From contig NZ_SJKB01000007.1 of assembly GCF_004331465.1 (NCBI RefSeq), forward strand, positions 1 to 64,000: DNA of 64,000 nt, read 5' to 3'. The position numbers and the translations under genes were made by a program. This DNA comes from Kribbella pittospori. Its GTDB lineage: Bacteria > Actinomycetota > Actinomycetes > Propionibacteriales > Kribbellaceae. Of the stretch, positions 42,585 through 51,259 are shown piece after piece (within the stretch, counting starts at the first letter, position 1; every line of letters starts with the position of its first letter). The notes beneath the pieces are model-generated. The model had not been told where the DNA came from. It ran no database searches and saw only the letters and a list, made by a program, of their open reading frames with translations.

Positions 42585-43307
42585 TCAGCCGGTCTCACGA
42601 ACGGACTGGGTGGCCCGGAGCAGGACCTCGTCCAGCGCGGACGAGTCGTCGGGCAGGCCGGTGATGCTCATCTCCACGTTGGCCAGGTCATCGCCGTTGG
42701 TCGAGACCCAGCGGACGATCACGTAGCGCAGCGTGTCGGTCGGGATGTAGGTGTAGACAAGGGTCGAGACCGTCCGTAGCTGGTCGTCGTCGCCCACGAT
42801 CTGCTCGGTGGTCTGGGACTTGATCTGCAGGTCGTCCTGCGGCGGCAGGCTCTTCCTCAGGTCGATGATGAGGCCGGCCAGCGCGTCCTTGGTGGGGATC
42901 GGCGGGCGGTTCGCCTCCACCCGGACACCTCGCTCGTTGCGGGGATCGAGGTACTTGACCTCGGCCGGCCGCTTCGGGTCCGTCTTGTAGTGCCAGCCGT
43001 CCGGTACGTCGATCGCCATCTGCACCGACTGGTAGTCCTTCGGCGAGACCGTGAAGGTACGCCGCCGGAAGCTCAGATCGGTCTCGAGTGGCGGGATCGT
43101 GTTGGGCACCGGCGTCTTGACCGGCAGCGGCGGCTCGGACGGTGTCTGGGACGGCGTTGGCCCTGCCGGTGTCACCTGACCGAGTGGGGCCGCATCACCG
43201 GAGGCCGTTGCCGCCGGGATGTCCCAGCGGTCGCCGGCGAAGTAGCCGCCGGCTGCCCCGAGGACCGTGACCAGCAGCAGAACGATGACCAGAATCGGAC
43301 GTTTCAC
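42585..43307 (-). CDS. Membrane-anchored protein, paralogue of the neighbouring gene
   Basis: 240 residues: helix at about 4-24, Pro/Thr-rich linker (about 45-75), then a domain of about 160 residues related to its neighbour at 41738-42454 (FRRRTFTV, LRYVIVRWV, VEMSITGLP). GTG 43307 is the start. It is closed by its own U-tract terminator, so the two paralogues are separately transcribed. Function unknown. Confidence 0.78.
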   Translation of the reverse strand: MKRPILVIVLLLVTVLGAAGGYFAGDRWDIPAATASGDAAPLGQVTPAGPTPSQTPSEPPLPVKTPVPNTIPPLETDLSFRRRTFTVSPKDYQSVQMAIDVPDGWHYKTDPKRPAEVKYLDPRNERGVRVEANRPPIPTKDALAGLIIDLRKSLPPQDDLQIKSQTTEQIVGDDDQLRTVSTLVYTYIPTDTLRYVIVRWVSTNGDDLANVEMSITGLPDDSSALDEVLLRATQSVRETG

Positions 43308-43564
43308 CGGCCCACCGATCCGCGGTTCGGCGCCTGCTCGGTGGCGTCGAGGAGGGCGTCGTACGGCGGGACCCGCAGGCTGCCGGAAAGTCGGCTCGAG
43401 GGCAGGCTGCAGCGTCCGGGCAGCCGCGGAGCGTACGGCGGGCTGACCGGTCGGGCGCAGGCGGTCGCGGACACATCCTCATCTTCTCAGGCGACCCGGG
43501 CAGGGACCCAAAACGTGTGATCCGGTTTTCCCGCCGGCCCGAACTGAATCCTTTCAACGAGGTC

Positions 43565-43593
43565 TTGACACCCCTCCGGGGCGACCGTAGCGT
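43565..43593 (+). promoter_or_regulatory. Consensus sigma-70-type promoter of sugar ABC/GH106 operon
   Basis: TTGACA (43565-43570), a 17-nt spacer and TAGCGT (43588-43593). Both boxes and spacing match the housekeeping consensus. Transcription should begin near 43600, leaving a leader of about 85 nt with AGGAGG 5 nt before the ATG. Confidence 0.85.
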
Positions 43594-43605
43594 CCCGCGT
43601 GAAAA

Positions 43606-43630
43606 AAGTAACACGAATGCACGATTACTT
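43606..43630 (+). promoter_or_regulatory. Inverted repeat in the leader start, likely operator
   Basis: AAGTAA (43606-43611) and TTACTT (43625-43630) are perfect inverted arms separated by 13 nt, placed right after the expected transcription start. A repressor bound here would block initiation; sugar operons of this type are usually controlled by LacI, GntR or ROK proteins. Confidence 0.55.
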
Positions 43631-43684
43631 CACATCCCACAGCGGTACTTCAGAGGCGGCTCGCGCCTCGCTCAGGAGGAACTC

Positions 43685-44971
43685 ATGGCAATCGATCAGA
43701 CCGTCAGCCGGCGGCGTCTCCTGCAGCTGATGGGAGGCGCCGCCGCGGTCGGCACCCTGGCGGCCTGCGGAGGCAACGGTGGCGGCTCGTCGTCGTCCGG
43801 CGGTCAGCTCAAGGTGATCGGCGCCGGCAGCCAGGAGGCCGGCCTGCGCAAGGCGCTCGACGACTACAAGAAGGCGAACTCCGACTTCGACTTCAACCTC
43901 TCGTTCTCGCCCGCCGACCAGTTGCAGACCGCCCTGCGGGCCCAGCTCGCGGCCGGCAACGCGCCCGACATGCACGCGGTCTACCCGGGCAACGGCAGCG
44001 CGATGTCGATGGTCCAGCTCAGCAAGGCGAACCTGCTCACCGACCTCAGTGCCCAGTCCTGGACGCAGAAGATCCCGGAAGGGTTCAAGGGCGCCTTCCA
44101 GCAGGACGGCAAGACGTTCATCTTCTCGCCCGGCACCAGCGTGCTCGGCGCGATCTACAACAAGAAGGCGTTCGCGAGCGCCGGCGTCGAGCCGCCCACG
44201 ACCTGGTCGGAGCTGCTGGCCGTCTGCGACAAGCTGAAGAAGAAGGGCATCGTCCCGATCGCACTCGGCGCGCAGACCCCGTGGGTCACCCAGCTGATCG
44301 ACTACGCGCTGGTGCCCGGCACGGTCTACGCGAAGAATCCGGACTTCGACGGCAAGATGATCGCCGGCAACGCGTCGTTCGGCGACTCCGGCTGGGCCGA
44401 CGCGATGGACAAGTACCTGGAGCTGCAGAAGAAGGGCTTCTTCAACGACAACCCGAACGGGACGACTTACGAGCAGGCCACCTCGATGGTCGGCACCGGC
44501 AAGGCCGCGATGGCCGTGCAGGTGTCCGCGGTGCTGCAGGCGTTCCGGGACGCGTCGCCGTCGCCGGACGACCTCGGCATGTTCCCGTTCCCGGCCACCG
44601 ACGTCGCGGCGGACAACTGGATCCCCGGCGGCATCGTGGTCGGCATCGCGGTCAGCGCGAAGAGCAAGAAGGCCGAGCAGGCGAAGAAGTTCATCGAGTA
44701 CTGCGGCCGGCCGGAGGTCGTGAGCGCCTGGTCCCAGGCCGTCGCCTGCGTTCCGCTGTACTCCGACGGCGACGCGAAGGTCGACCCGGTGCTGACGTCG
44801 TTCCTGCCGTACCTGAAGGACAACAAGGCCGTGCCGTTCATGGACCAGCGCTGGCCGAACGCCGAGGTCCAGCCGACCCACTTCGCCGTCGTCCAGGAAC
44901 TCCTCGGCGGCAAGACCACGGTCCAGGGCGCACTGAAGAAGATGGACGAGGCCTACCGGAAGACCGCATGA
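43685..44971 (+). CDS. Sugar ABC transporter substrate-binding lipoprotein (Tat-type signal)
   Basis: 428 residues. The signal has twin arginines (VSRRRLLQLMGG, residues 7-18) and lipobox LAAC with acylated Cys28, so it is probably exported folded through Tat and lipid-anchored. The mature protein is a family 1 solute-binding protein (QLKVIGAGSQEAGLRKALDDY; GMFPFPATDVAADNWIPGGIVVG). AGGAGG lies 5 nt before ATG 43685. It leads binding protein-permease-permease-GH106, overlapping the next gene by 4 nt. The likely cargo is a rhamnose-containing sugar, by inference from the terminal gene. Confidence 0.94.
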   Translation: MAIDQTVSRRRLLQLMGGAAAVGTLAACGGNGGGSSSSGGQLKVIGAGSQEAGLRKALDDYKKANSDFDFNLSFSPADQLQTALRAQLAAGNAPDMHAVYPGNGSAMSMVQLSKANLLTDLSAQSWTQKIPEGFKGAFQQDGKTFIFSPGTSVLGAIYNKKAFASAGVEPPTTWSELLAVCDKLKKKGIVPIALGAQTPWVTQLIDYALVPGTVYAKNPDFDGKMIAGNASFGDSGWADAMDKYLELQKKGFFNDNPNGTTYEQATSMVGTGKAAMAVQVSAVLQAFRDASPSPDDLGMFPFPATDVAADNWIPGGIVVGIAVSAKSKKAEQAKKFIEYCGRPEVVSAWSQAVACVPLYSDGDAKVDPVLTSFLPYLKDNKAVPFMDQRWPNAEVQPTHFAVVQELLGGKTTVQGALKKMDEAYRKTA

Positions 44972-45909
44972 CCGTCACCGCTCCACCGGTCACGCCGGTA
45001 CGACGGGATGCCTCGAAACCACCGCGGCGGCGGGGCGGCGGGGTCGCGCCGCCGTGGTTGTTCGCGGCCCCGGCACTGATCGTCTATGCGCTGGTGATGC
45101 TCTATCCGAGCATCGTCGGCGCGGGGTCGGCGTTCACCGACTGGTCCGGCGTCGGCGAGGCGCGGTCGTTCGTCGGCGTGGACAACTTCAAGCAGCTGGT
45201 GCACGACGACCAGGCGCTGGGTGCGTTGCGGAACACGCTGCTGCTGACCATCGCGATCGTCGTCGTACAGAACGGGATCGGTCTGCTGCTCGCGCTCGGC
45301 GTACACACGAATATCAAGAGCCGGATGGCGTTGCGGGTGATCTTCTTCGCGCCGGTCGTGGTCAGCCCGGTGATGGTGTCGTTCCTGTGGAAGTACGTCT
45401 ACAACCCGGCGCCGGACGCGGGCCTCAACGCGGCGCTGAACGCGATCGGGCTCGGTGCGCTGCGGCAGGACTGGCTCGGGAATCCGTCGCTCGCGATCTG
45501 GTCGGTCGCGTTCACGGTGATCTGGCAGTGCGCGGGGTACTCGATGGTGATTTTCCTGGCCGGGCTGGAAGGCGTACCGCAGGAGTTGCACGAGTCCGCG
45601 ATGGTGGACGGTGCCGGGACGGTCGCGCGGTTCCGGCACATCACCTGGCCGCTGCTCGCGCCGGCGGTGACGATCAACGTGATGCTGTCGACGGTGGGTG
45701 GGCTGACGCTGTTCACCCAGATCATCGCGATGACGAACGGCGGGCCCGGGTACGCGACCGACACGTTGTCGACCGTGCTGTACAAGCAGGCCTTCGTGTA
45801 CGGGAAGTTCGGCTACAGCACGGCGGTCGCGCTGGTCCTGGCGATCTTCGTCGCGGCGGTGTCGTTCATCCAGATCGGGTACCTGCGATCGAGGGAGACG
45901 GCAGCATGA
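44968..45909 (+). CDS. Sugar ABC transporter permease (MalF-like)
   Basis: 313 residues with six helices after a basic Pro-rich tail; EAA loop ELHESAMVDGAG in the second half and the typical TNGGPGYATDT segment in the penultimate loop. The ATG 44968 overlaps the binding-protein stop (ATGA) and its own stop overlaps the next permease by 4 nt. Forms the channel with the downstream permease; the ATPase must come from elsewhere. Confidence 0.93.
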   Translation: MTVTAPPVTPVRRDASKPPRRRGGGVAPPWLFAAPALIVYALVMLYPSIVGAGSAFTDWSGVGEARSFVGVDNFKQLVHDDQALGALRNTLLLTIAIVVVQNGIGLLLALGVHTNIKSRMALRVIFFAPVVVSPVMVSFLWKYVYNPAPDAGLNAALNAIGLGALRQDWLGNPSLAIWSVAFTVIWQCAGYSMVIFLAGLEGVPQELHESAMVDGAGTVARFRHITWPLLAPAVTINVMLSTVGGLTLFTQIIAMTNGGPGYATDTLSTVLYKQAFVYGKFGYSTAVALVLAIFVAAVSFIQIGYLRSRETAA

Positions 45910-46733
45910 GGACCGGCTATCGTCCCCGCACGTTCGTGCTCGAGATCGTCATGGTCGCGGTTGCGATCGCCTTCCTGTTCCCCGTCTACGCGCTGGTGAC
46001 GCTGGCGTTCAAGGATCCGCAGCAGATCGCGAACAAGCCGCTGTCATTGCCTTCGCCGCCGTCGGTCGGCAGCTTCGGTGAGGCCTGGCGGTCTGCGTCG
46101 CTCGGCTCCGCATTGCTGCACAGCACATTGATCACTGTTGCCAGTGTGATCGTGTTGATCGTTCTCGGGTCGCTGGCAGCGTACTTCCTGGCCCGGACCG
46201 TGACGCGGCTCAGTTACAGCCTCTACATCCTGTTCCTGGTCGGCATCATCCTGCCGATCCAGCTCGGGATGATCCCGCTGTATCAGCTGGTCAACGACAT
46301 GGGTCTGCTCGGGACGTACCAGGGCATGATCCTGTTCTACACGGGCATCCAGTTGCCGTTCACGGTCTTCCTGTACACCGGGTTCATCGGCTCGCTGCCG
46401 GCCGACTACACCAACGCGGCGTTGATCGACGGGGCCTCGCATCTGCAGGCTTTCGCGCATGTGATCTTCCCGCTGCTGCGGCCGATCACCGGGACCGTGC
46501 TGATCCTGAACGCCGTACACATCTGGAACGACTTCTTCACCCCGCTGCTGTATCTGGGCGGCTCGGGCAGGGAAACCGTCCCCGTACGGGTGTTTGCCTT
46601 TGTCAACGAATACACGTCCGACTACGGACTCGTCGCGGCCGGTCTTGTGCTCGCGGCGCTGCCGATCCTGGTCGTCTTCCTGATCCTCCAGCGGTACGTC
46701 ATCCGTGGCTTCTCCAGTGGCCTGAAGGGATAA
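45906..46733 (+). CDS. Sugar ABC transporter permease (MalG-like)
   Basis: 275 residues, six helices; EAA loop DYTNAALIDGASHLQAF, followed by FPLLRPITGTVLILNAVHIWNDFFTPLLYL, typical of this subunit. ATG 45906 overlaps the previous gene by 4 nt. The GH106-type gene starts 2 nt after its stop, so enzyme and importer are made together. Confidence 0.93.
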   Translation: MRTGYRPRTFVLEIVMVAVAIAFLFPVYALVTLAFKDPQQIANKPLSLPSPPSVGSFGEAWRSASLGSALLHSTLITVASVIVLIVLGSLAAYFLARTVTRLSYSLYILFLVGIILPIQLGMIPLYQLVNDMGLLGTYQGMILFYTGIQLPFTVFLYTGFIGSLPADYTNAALIDGASHLQAFAHVIFPLLRPITGTVLILNAVHIWNDFFTPLLYLGGSGRETVPVRVFAFVNEYTSDYGLVAAGLVLAALPILVVFLILQRYVIRGFSSGLKG

Positions 46734-46735
46734 CT

Positions 46736-49700
46736 GTGGCTCTCCCCGAGCGCCTGGCGTCGGTCCTCACCGATCCGCCCAGGGCCTTCTCACCTGCGCC
46801 CCTGTGGTGGTGGAGCGGTGAACCGCTCGACCCGGCGCGGTTGCGCTGGCAGCTGGAGCGGTTCGTCGAAGGTGGCGTGTACCAGCTCGTCGTCATGAAC
46901 CTGGCGCCGGCCGGGACCGACCACGGCTGCGACGCCGACGACCCGCCCTTCTTCTCCGAGCGGTGGTGGGAGATCTTCCTCGGCGTCTGCGACGACGCTG
47001 AGTCGCTGGGTGTGTCGTTGTGGTTCTACGACCAGCTGGGGTTCTCCGGTGCGGACATTCAGGCACGGTTGGTGGCTCGGCAGCCTGCCTTTGCGGGTCG
47101 CCGTCTGCAGCGCCTGACCGTGACTGGCACTGGACGGTTGGTGCTGCGTTGCCCTGCCGGGGGCCGCGTTCTGGCGGCTGTGCTCGGCTCGGAGCCTGTG
47201 CCGGTCGTTGATGGCGTTGCCGAATGTGACGCTTCGTCGGAGTCACGCCTGTCCTTGTTCTACGAGACGGACCACGGGTTCGACTACCTCAGTCCTTCCG
47301 CGTGTGCCGCGCTGCTGGACCAGGTGCACGGGGAATTCGAACGACGGTTGGGGGATCGCCTCGGCCAGGTGGTTGTCGGTTCGTTCCAGGACGAACTGCC
47401 GTCCGTGCCGACCTGGTCCGCTGATTTCGCCGAACAGTTCGTCGCGCGGTACGGGTACGACCTTCGCGACCATCTGGCTGCGTTGTGGGATCTCGACGTA
47501 CCGGATGGTGCTCGGGTCCGGCGGGACTATCACGCATTGCGGTCTTTGCTCGCGGAAGAGGCGTTCTTCCGGCCGCTGCACGAGTGGCACGAGAAGCACG
47601 GGCTGATCGTCGGGTGCGACCAGCAGGATCCGGCGCGGGCCGGGCGTCCGGTTGAGGGCGTGGAGTTGTACGCCGACTATGCGCGGACGCATCGGTGGTT
47701 CAGTGCGCCCGGGTCCGATCATCATGGGGACGCGCGGATCCACTCGTCGTTGGCGCATCTGTACGACCGGCCGCGGACGTGGATCGAGGCGTTCCACTCC
47801 ACCGGGTGGGGTGGAACGCTGGAGGAGACGTTCGACTGGTTGCTGCCGTGGTTGCGGACCGGGGCGACGCTTTACAACCCGCACGCCGTCTACTACACGA
47901 CCCGCGCCGGCTGGTGGGAATGGGCGCCACCGGCAACGGATTGGCGGCAGCCGTACTGGCGTCATCACAGGTCGTTTGCTGATGCGGTGACGCGGTTGTG
48001 CGCGGCGTTGTCGCTGGGGCGGCATGTGTGTGATGTGGCAGTCCTCTTCCCGACTGTGACAGCTCAATCCGATACCTCGTTGAGCGGGCCTGGGCCGGCT
48101 GCTGTGCGTGCGCAGGAGACCTATCGTGAGCTGATCGGCGACGCGACCTGGTTCGCTCCCGTGCCAGGTGTGCTCGATCGGGCGCGGATCGACGCCGACG
48201 TGATCGACGATGATTCGCTAGCTGGGGCCGAGGTTGGGGAAGGCCCACGGTTGCTTGTCGCGAGCGAGTGCTATTCGGCCGTGGTGTTGCCTGCAGCAAC
48301 TGTGTCGGAGGACGCGGTGAGTGAGCGATTGTCCGAGTTCGTGTTGGCGGGTGGGTTGGTGGTTGCTGTCGGCACCGTTCCGTCTGGCCTGCCGGAGGGC
48401 GTCGTACTCGTTGCCACGGCCGCCGAGGTCCCCGGGGAGCTTGGGAGGCTGCAGCGACGGGTCGAGGCTGACGTGCCGGTGCTCGCGCGGGAAGTGGACG
48501 ACGCTTTGGTCGTGTTCATCACGCCTACCGAGTGGAGTGCGACGGAGATCGCGGGACCGCCGGTGGGGCGCGGAATCAGTCATGAATGGGCGAGTGTCGG
48601 CTACACGTTCGATCCTGGGCGCTATCGCCGGGAGGTCGTCGTACAGGTCCGCGACGTACCGGGGCCGCCGCTGCTTGTGGATCCGTTTGGTGGTGAGCCT
48701 CGAGCCCTTGCCTATAAGACCGTCGGTGACTTGACCGAGGTCGCCGTTCCATTCGACGCCGGTCCCGCGGCCCTGCTGGTGTTTGCCTCGGGCAACCCTG
48801 TGGCGGCTCTCGACGCTCCGTTGGTGCGGGAGGTTGAGACCCTGGCCGGCGATTGGGACGTGACGCTGATCCCGACGCTCGACAACCAGTGGGGCGACTT
48901 CGCCTGGCCGGCCTCGCCGTCGTCAGGCTCCGTGGTTGAGCGATGGGCACTCGAGCACCGTGTCGAGGGCTCCGACTCCGACGACTGGCGCCCGGCGCAC
49001 GCGACGTTCGGGCCGCACGGTTTGATCGACGGCCGGCCGATCGAGTACTCCGAGAAGCTCGGCATCCACAAGGACCCGATTCATCATCACGCCCTCGGCC
49101 CGAAGGGTCACGTCCCTGAGGACTTCCTCGACTTCGGCACCGTGACTGCCGGCGACACCGTCACGTTCGCCGCCGCGTTCACGGTGGACGCCCTCGAGAC
49201 CGCTGTCGTCGTCGGCGCCGCCGCGGCCAAGGAACTCCTGATCGACGGCAACCCTGTGCCGATCGACGATTTCGGCGGTCATTTCGCGTCGGGCGCCGTC
49301 AGCCTCGCCGCCGGTCAACATCACCTGGAACTCCGGCTGACTCCCGAGGTGGATCTCCATCTCCGCGCGAACATCGCCTTCGTCAGCGAGCTCACGTCAT
49401 ACCGTCGTCCCGACTGGATCGCGGTCGCCGAGCCGCCCGAACCTGGGACTGCGATCCGCTACACCACAACCGTCGTACCGGGCGACTGCTCCGAACTCAC
49501 CCTGACCGCATGGGGCTCGGCGAAACTCCTCGTCAACGGTGCGGAGGTCGGCCGGCAGGGCGGGTTCATGCCGTACGAACGCACGACCCCTCGAGTCCGC
49601 CGGTACGACGCTTCATCGGCGCTCCACCCAGGTGCCAACACGATCGCCGTCGAGGTCACCCAGCCAACCCCGATCCTCGTCGACGGCCTAGCCATCAGCG

Positions 49701-50548
49701 ACCACGACTGGAACGCCGAGATCGCGGACGCCGTCGTACCAACCATCCGCCGCCGCCCACAACACCGAGCCCTAGCCGACCTCTACCTAACCCGCCGCCC
49801 CCACCCCCTACCCGCCGCCTCCTGGCTAGACGGCACCCCCACGACCACTCTCGAGTCGTCCACGGTCGTCCCCGTAACCTTTGCCGTACCGAGGTCCGCC
49901 CCCGAGCGCATCGAACACCTACGCTTCAACCTCCCCCCAGGCACAACCCACCTCGAACTAGACGTACTAGGCGAAGCAGTCCTAACAGTCGACGGCACCG
50001 AACTAGCCACCACCACAAACCCACCCGCCTTCGTCCCCACCGCCACCGCCTACCCGGACCTCGCCGTCCCCACCATCACCGGCCACCTGGACGTCGCCGT
50101 ACCTGCCGGCTCTCGGGTCGGCTGGCTCACCGTCCTCACGCAACCCGGCTTCGAAGCCGGCGCTGCTCTCGCCGGTCCCATCCGAGCCCACGTAGGCCCC
50201 GGCCGCATGTCACTCGGCAACTGGGAGGACCAGGGCCTGTCGGAGTACTCCGGCGGCGTCCGCTACACCCGCGAACTGCACATCCCCGAAGCCCGCGATC
50301 TCCAACTCGACCTAGGCCGCGTCCGCGGCACCGCCGAGGTCTTCCTGGACGGCGTCTCCGCAGGCACCCGCTTCTGCGCCCCCTACACCTACAACCTCCC
50401 CGCCACCCCCGCCGGCCCCCACACCCTCACCATCGAAGTCTTCAACACCCTCGCCCCCCACCTCAACGCCACCAGCCCCACCCACTTCATCTTCCCCAAC
50501 CAAGAAACCTCCGGCCTCCAAGGCCCAATAACCCTCAAGACCACCTAG
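46736..50548 (+). CDS. GH106-type alpha-L-rhamnosidase
   Basis: 1270 residues. The start PAPLWWWSGEPLDPARLRWQLERFVEGGVYQLVVMN is the signature of GH106/rhamnosidase A-like enzymes. Later blocks include VVGSFQDELPSVPTW, where the Glu is a candidate catalytic residue, and WIEAFHSTGWGG. The C-terminal part holds beta-sandwich, galactose-binding-like domains (YTRELHIPEARDLQLDLG; AEVFLDGVSAGTRFCAPY). No signal peptide is visible, so it should act in the cytosol on imported rhamnosides. It is co-transcribed with the importer. Base composition flips from G/T-rich to C/A-rich within the gene near 48900, with many rare CTA codons after 49680. Start GTG 46736. Confidence 0.82.
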   Translation: MALPERLASVLTDPPRAFSPAPLWWWSGEPLDPARLRWQLERFVEGGVYQLVVMNLAPAGTDHGCDADDPPFFSERWWEIFLGVCDDAESLGVSLWFYDQLGFSGADIQARLVARQPAFAGRRLQRLTVTGTGRLVLRCPAGGRVLAAVLGSEPVPVVDGVAECDASSESRLSLFYETDHGFDYLSPSACAALLDQVHGEFERRLGDRLGQVVVGSFQDELPSVPTWSADFAEQFVARYGYDLRDHLAALWDLDVPDGARVRRDYHALRSLLAEEAFFRPLHEWHEKHGLIVGCDQQDPARAGRPVEGVELYADYARTHRWFSAPGSDHHGDARIHSSLAHLYDRPRTWIEAFHSTGWGGTLEETFDWLLPWLRTGATLYNPHAVYYTTRAGWWEWAPPATDWRQPYWRHHRSFADAVTRLCAALSLGRHVCDVAVLFPTVTAQSDTSLSGPGPAAVRAQETYRELIGDATWFAPVPGVLDRARIDADVIDDDSLAGAEVGEGPRLLVASECYSAVVLPAATVSEDAVSERLSEFVLAGGLVVAVGTVPSGLPEGVVLVATAAEVPGELGRLQRRVEADVPVLAREVDDALVVFITPTEWSATEIAGPPVGRGISHEWASVGYTFDPGRYRREVVVQVRDVPGPPLLVDPFGGEPRALAYKTVGDLTEVAVPFDAGPAALLVFASGNPVAALDAPLVREVETLAGDWDVTLIPTLDNQWGDFAWPASPSSGSVVERWALEHRVEGSDSDDWRPAHATFGPHGLIDGRPIEYSEKLGIHKDPIHHHALGPKGHVPEDFLDFGTVTAGDTVTFAAAFTVDALETAVVVGAAAAKELLIDGNPVPIDDFGGHFASGAVSLAAGQHHLELRLTPEVDLHLRANIAFVSELTSYRRPDWIAVAEPPEPGTAIRYTTTVVPGDCSELTLTAWGSAKLLVNGAEVGRQGGFMPYERTTPRVRRYDASSALHPGANTIAVEVTQPTPILVDGLAISDHDWNAEIADAVVPTIRRRPQHRALADLYLTRRPHPLPAASWLDGTPTTTLESSTVVPVTFAVPRSAPERIEHLRFNLPPGTTHLELDVLGEAVLTVDGTELATTTNPPAFVPTATAYPDLAVPTITGHLDVAVPAGSRVGWLTVLTQPGFEAGAALAGPIRAHVGPGRMSLGNWEDQGLSEYSGGVRYTRELHIPEARDLQLDLGRVRGTAEVFLDGVSAGTRFCAPYTYNLPATPAGPHTLTIEVFNTLAPHLNATSPTHFIFPNQETSGLQGPITLKTT

Positions 50549-50721
50549 TCCCATCACCCACGCATGCTGCTGCCCGCTCTCCCGGAGTACTCCAGGAACT
50601 GTGCGGTCGCATGCTCGTCGTGTTGGTGCGTGCTGCCGCCCCGCTTCACCTGAGTGCCTCCGCGGACCGTGAGGTCGCCTGCATGTCGTAGTACGTGATG
50701 GGCGCGGGGCCCAGACAGCTG

Positions 50722-50750
50722 TTGCGTTTGTTGCGTTTATTGCGGATACT
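50722..50750 (+). promoter_or_regulatory. Promoter of the antitoxin-toxin pair
   Basis: TTGCGT (50722-50727), 17 nt, GATACT (50745-50750). The spacer and flanks contain a 9-bp direct repeat (TTGCGTTTG, TTGCGTTTA, TTGCGGATA) that could be the binding site for the autoregulating antitoxin. AGGAGG (50787-50792) follows as ribosome site. Confidence 0.6.
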
Positions 50751-50799
50751 GCATTTGTTGATCGTTGATGAGTGCCGGCGGTCCACAGGAGGAGTGGTC

Positions 50800-51258
50800 A
50801 TGAATTCCGCAGAGCTTGCTACCGCCCGACCGGACGCCGCTGAGGTACGGACCGCAGACATCGCCATGCGGCGGGTCAAGCGCTACCTGGCCGATCATGC
50901 GGAGGAGCGCGACATCCGTGTGGCCGTCGGCGGCGATCCCGATGACACCTTGTCGGTGCCGAGGAGCGCGATGGAACTGTTGGCGCGGGTGCTGGCCCAC
51001 ATGGCTGCCGGCCAGGCGGTCTCGGTCGTCCCCGCCCATGCCGAGCTGACGACCCAGCAAGCCGCCAACCTGCTGAACGTCTCCAGACCCTTCCTCATCG
51101 GTCTCCTGGACTCCGGACTGATCGAGTACCGCAGGGTGGGAAAGCACCGCCGAGTGCGCGCCGACTCTCTCCTGAACTACAAACGCAACGACGACCAGGA
51201 CCGCCGCGAAGCCGCCGACGAGCTCACCGAGCTCAACCGGGAGATGGGTCTGTACTGA
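50800..51258 (+). CDS. HTH antitoxin (excisionase-type DNA-binding domain)
   Basis: 152 residues. The C-terminal half (about 83-128) is an excisionase/MerR-like helix-turn-helix: LTTQQAANLLNVSRPFLIGLL then DSGLIEYRRVGKHRRVRAD. An N-terminal helical part (about 15-70) may neutralise the toxin or dimerise. ATG 50800 has AGGAGG 7 nt upstream. The stop is 1 nt before the PIN-domain gene, the standard order antitoxin-toxin. It should bind its own promoter repeats together with the toxin. Confidence 0.85.
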   Translation: MNSAELATARPDAAEVRTADIAMRRVKRYLADHAEERDIRVAVGGDPDDTLSVPRSAMELLARVLAHMAAGQAVSVVPAHAELTTQQAANLLNVSRPFLIGLLDSGLIEYRRVGKHRRVRADSLLNYKRNDDQDRREAADELTELNREMGLY

Positions 51259-51259
51259 C

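Larger units (their letters stand above)
43308..43684. other. Regulatory gap upstream of second sugar ABC operon
   Basis: No supported gene in about 375 bases. It holds a consensus promoter (43565-43593), an inverted repeat just downstream (43606-43630) and a strong ribosome site AGGAGG (43674-43679). The part 43308-43520 shows nothing recognisable beyond being the upstream region of the minus-strand gene. Confidence 0.6.
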
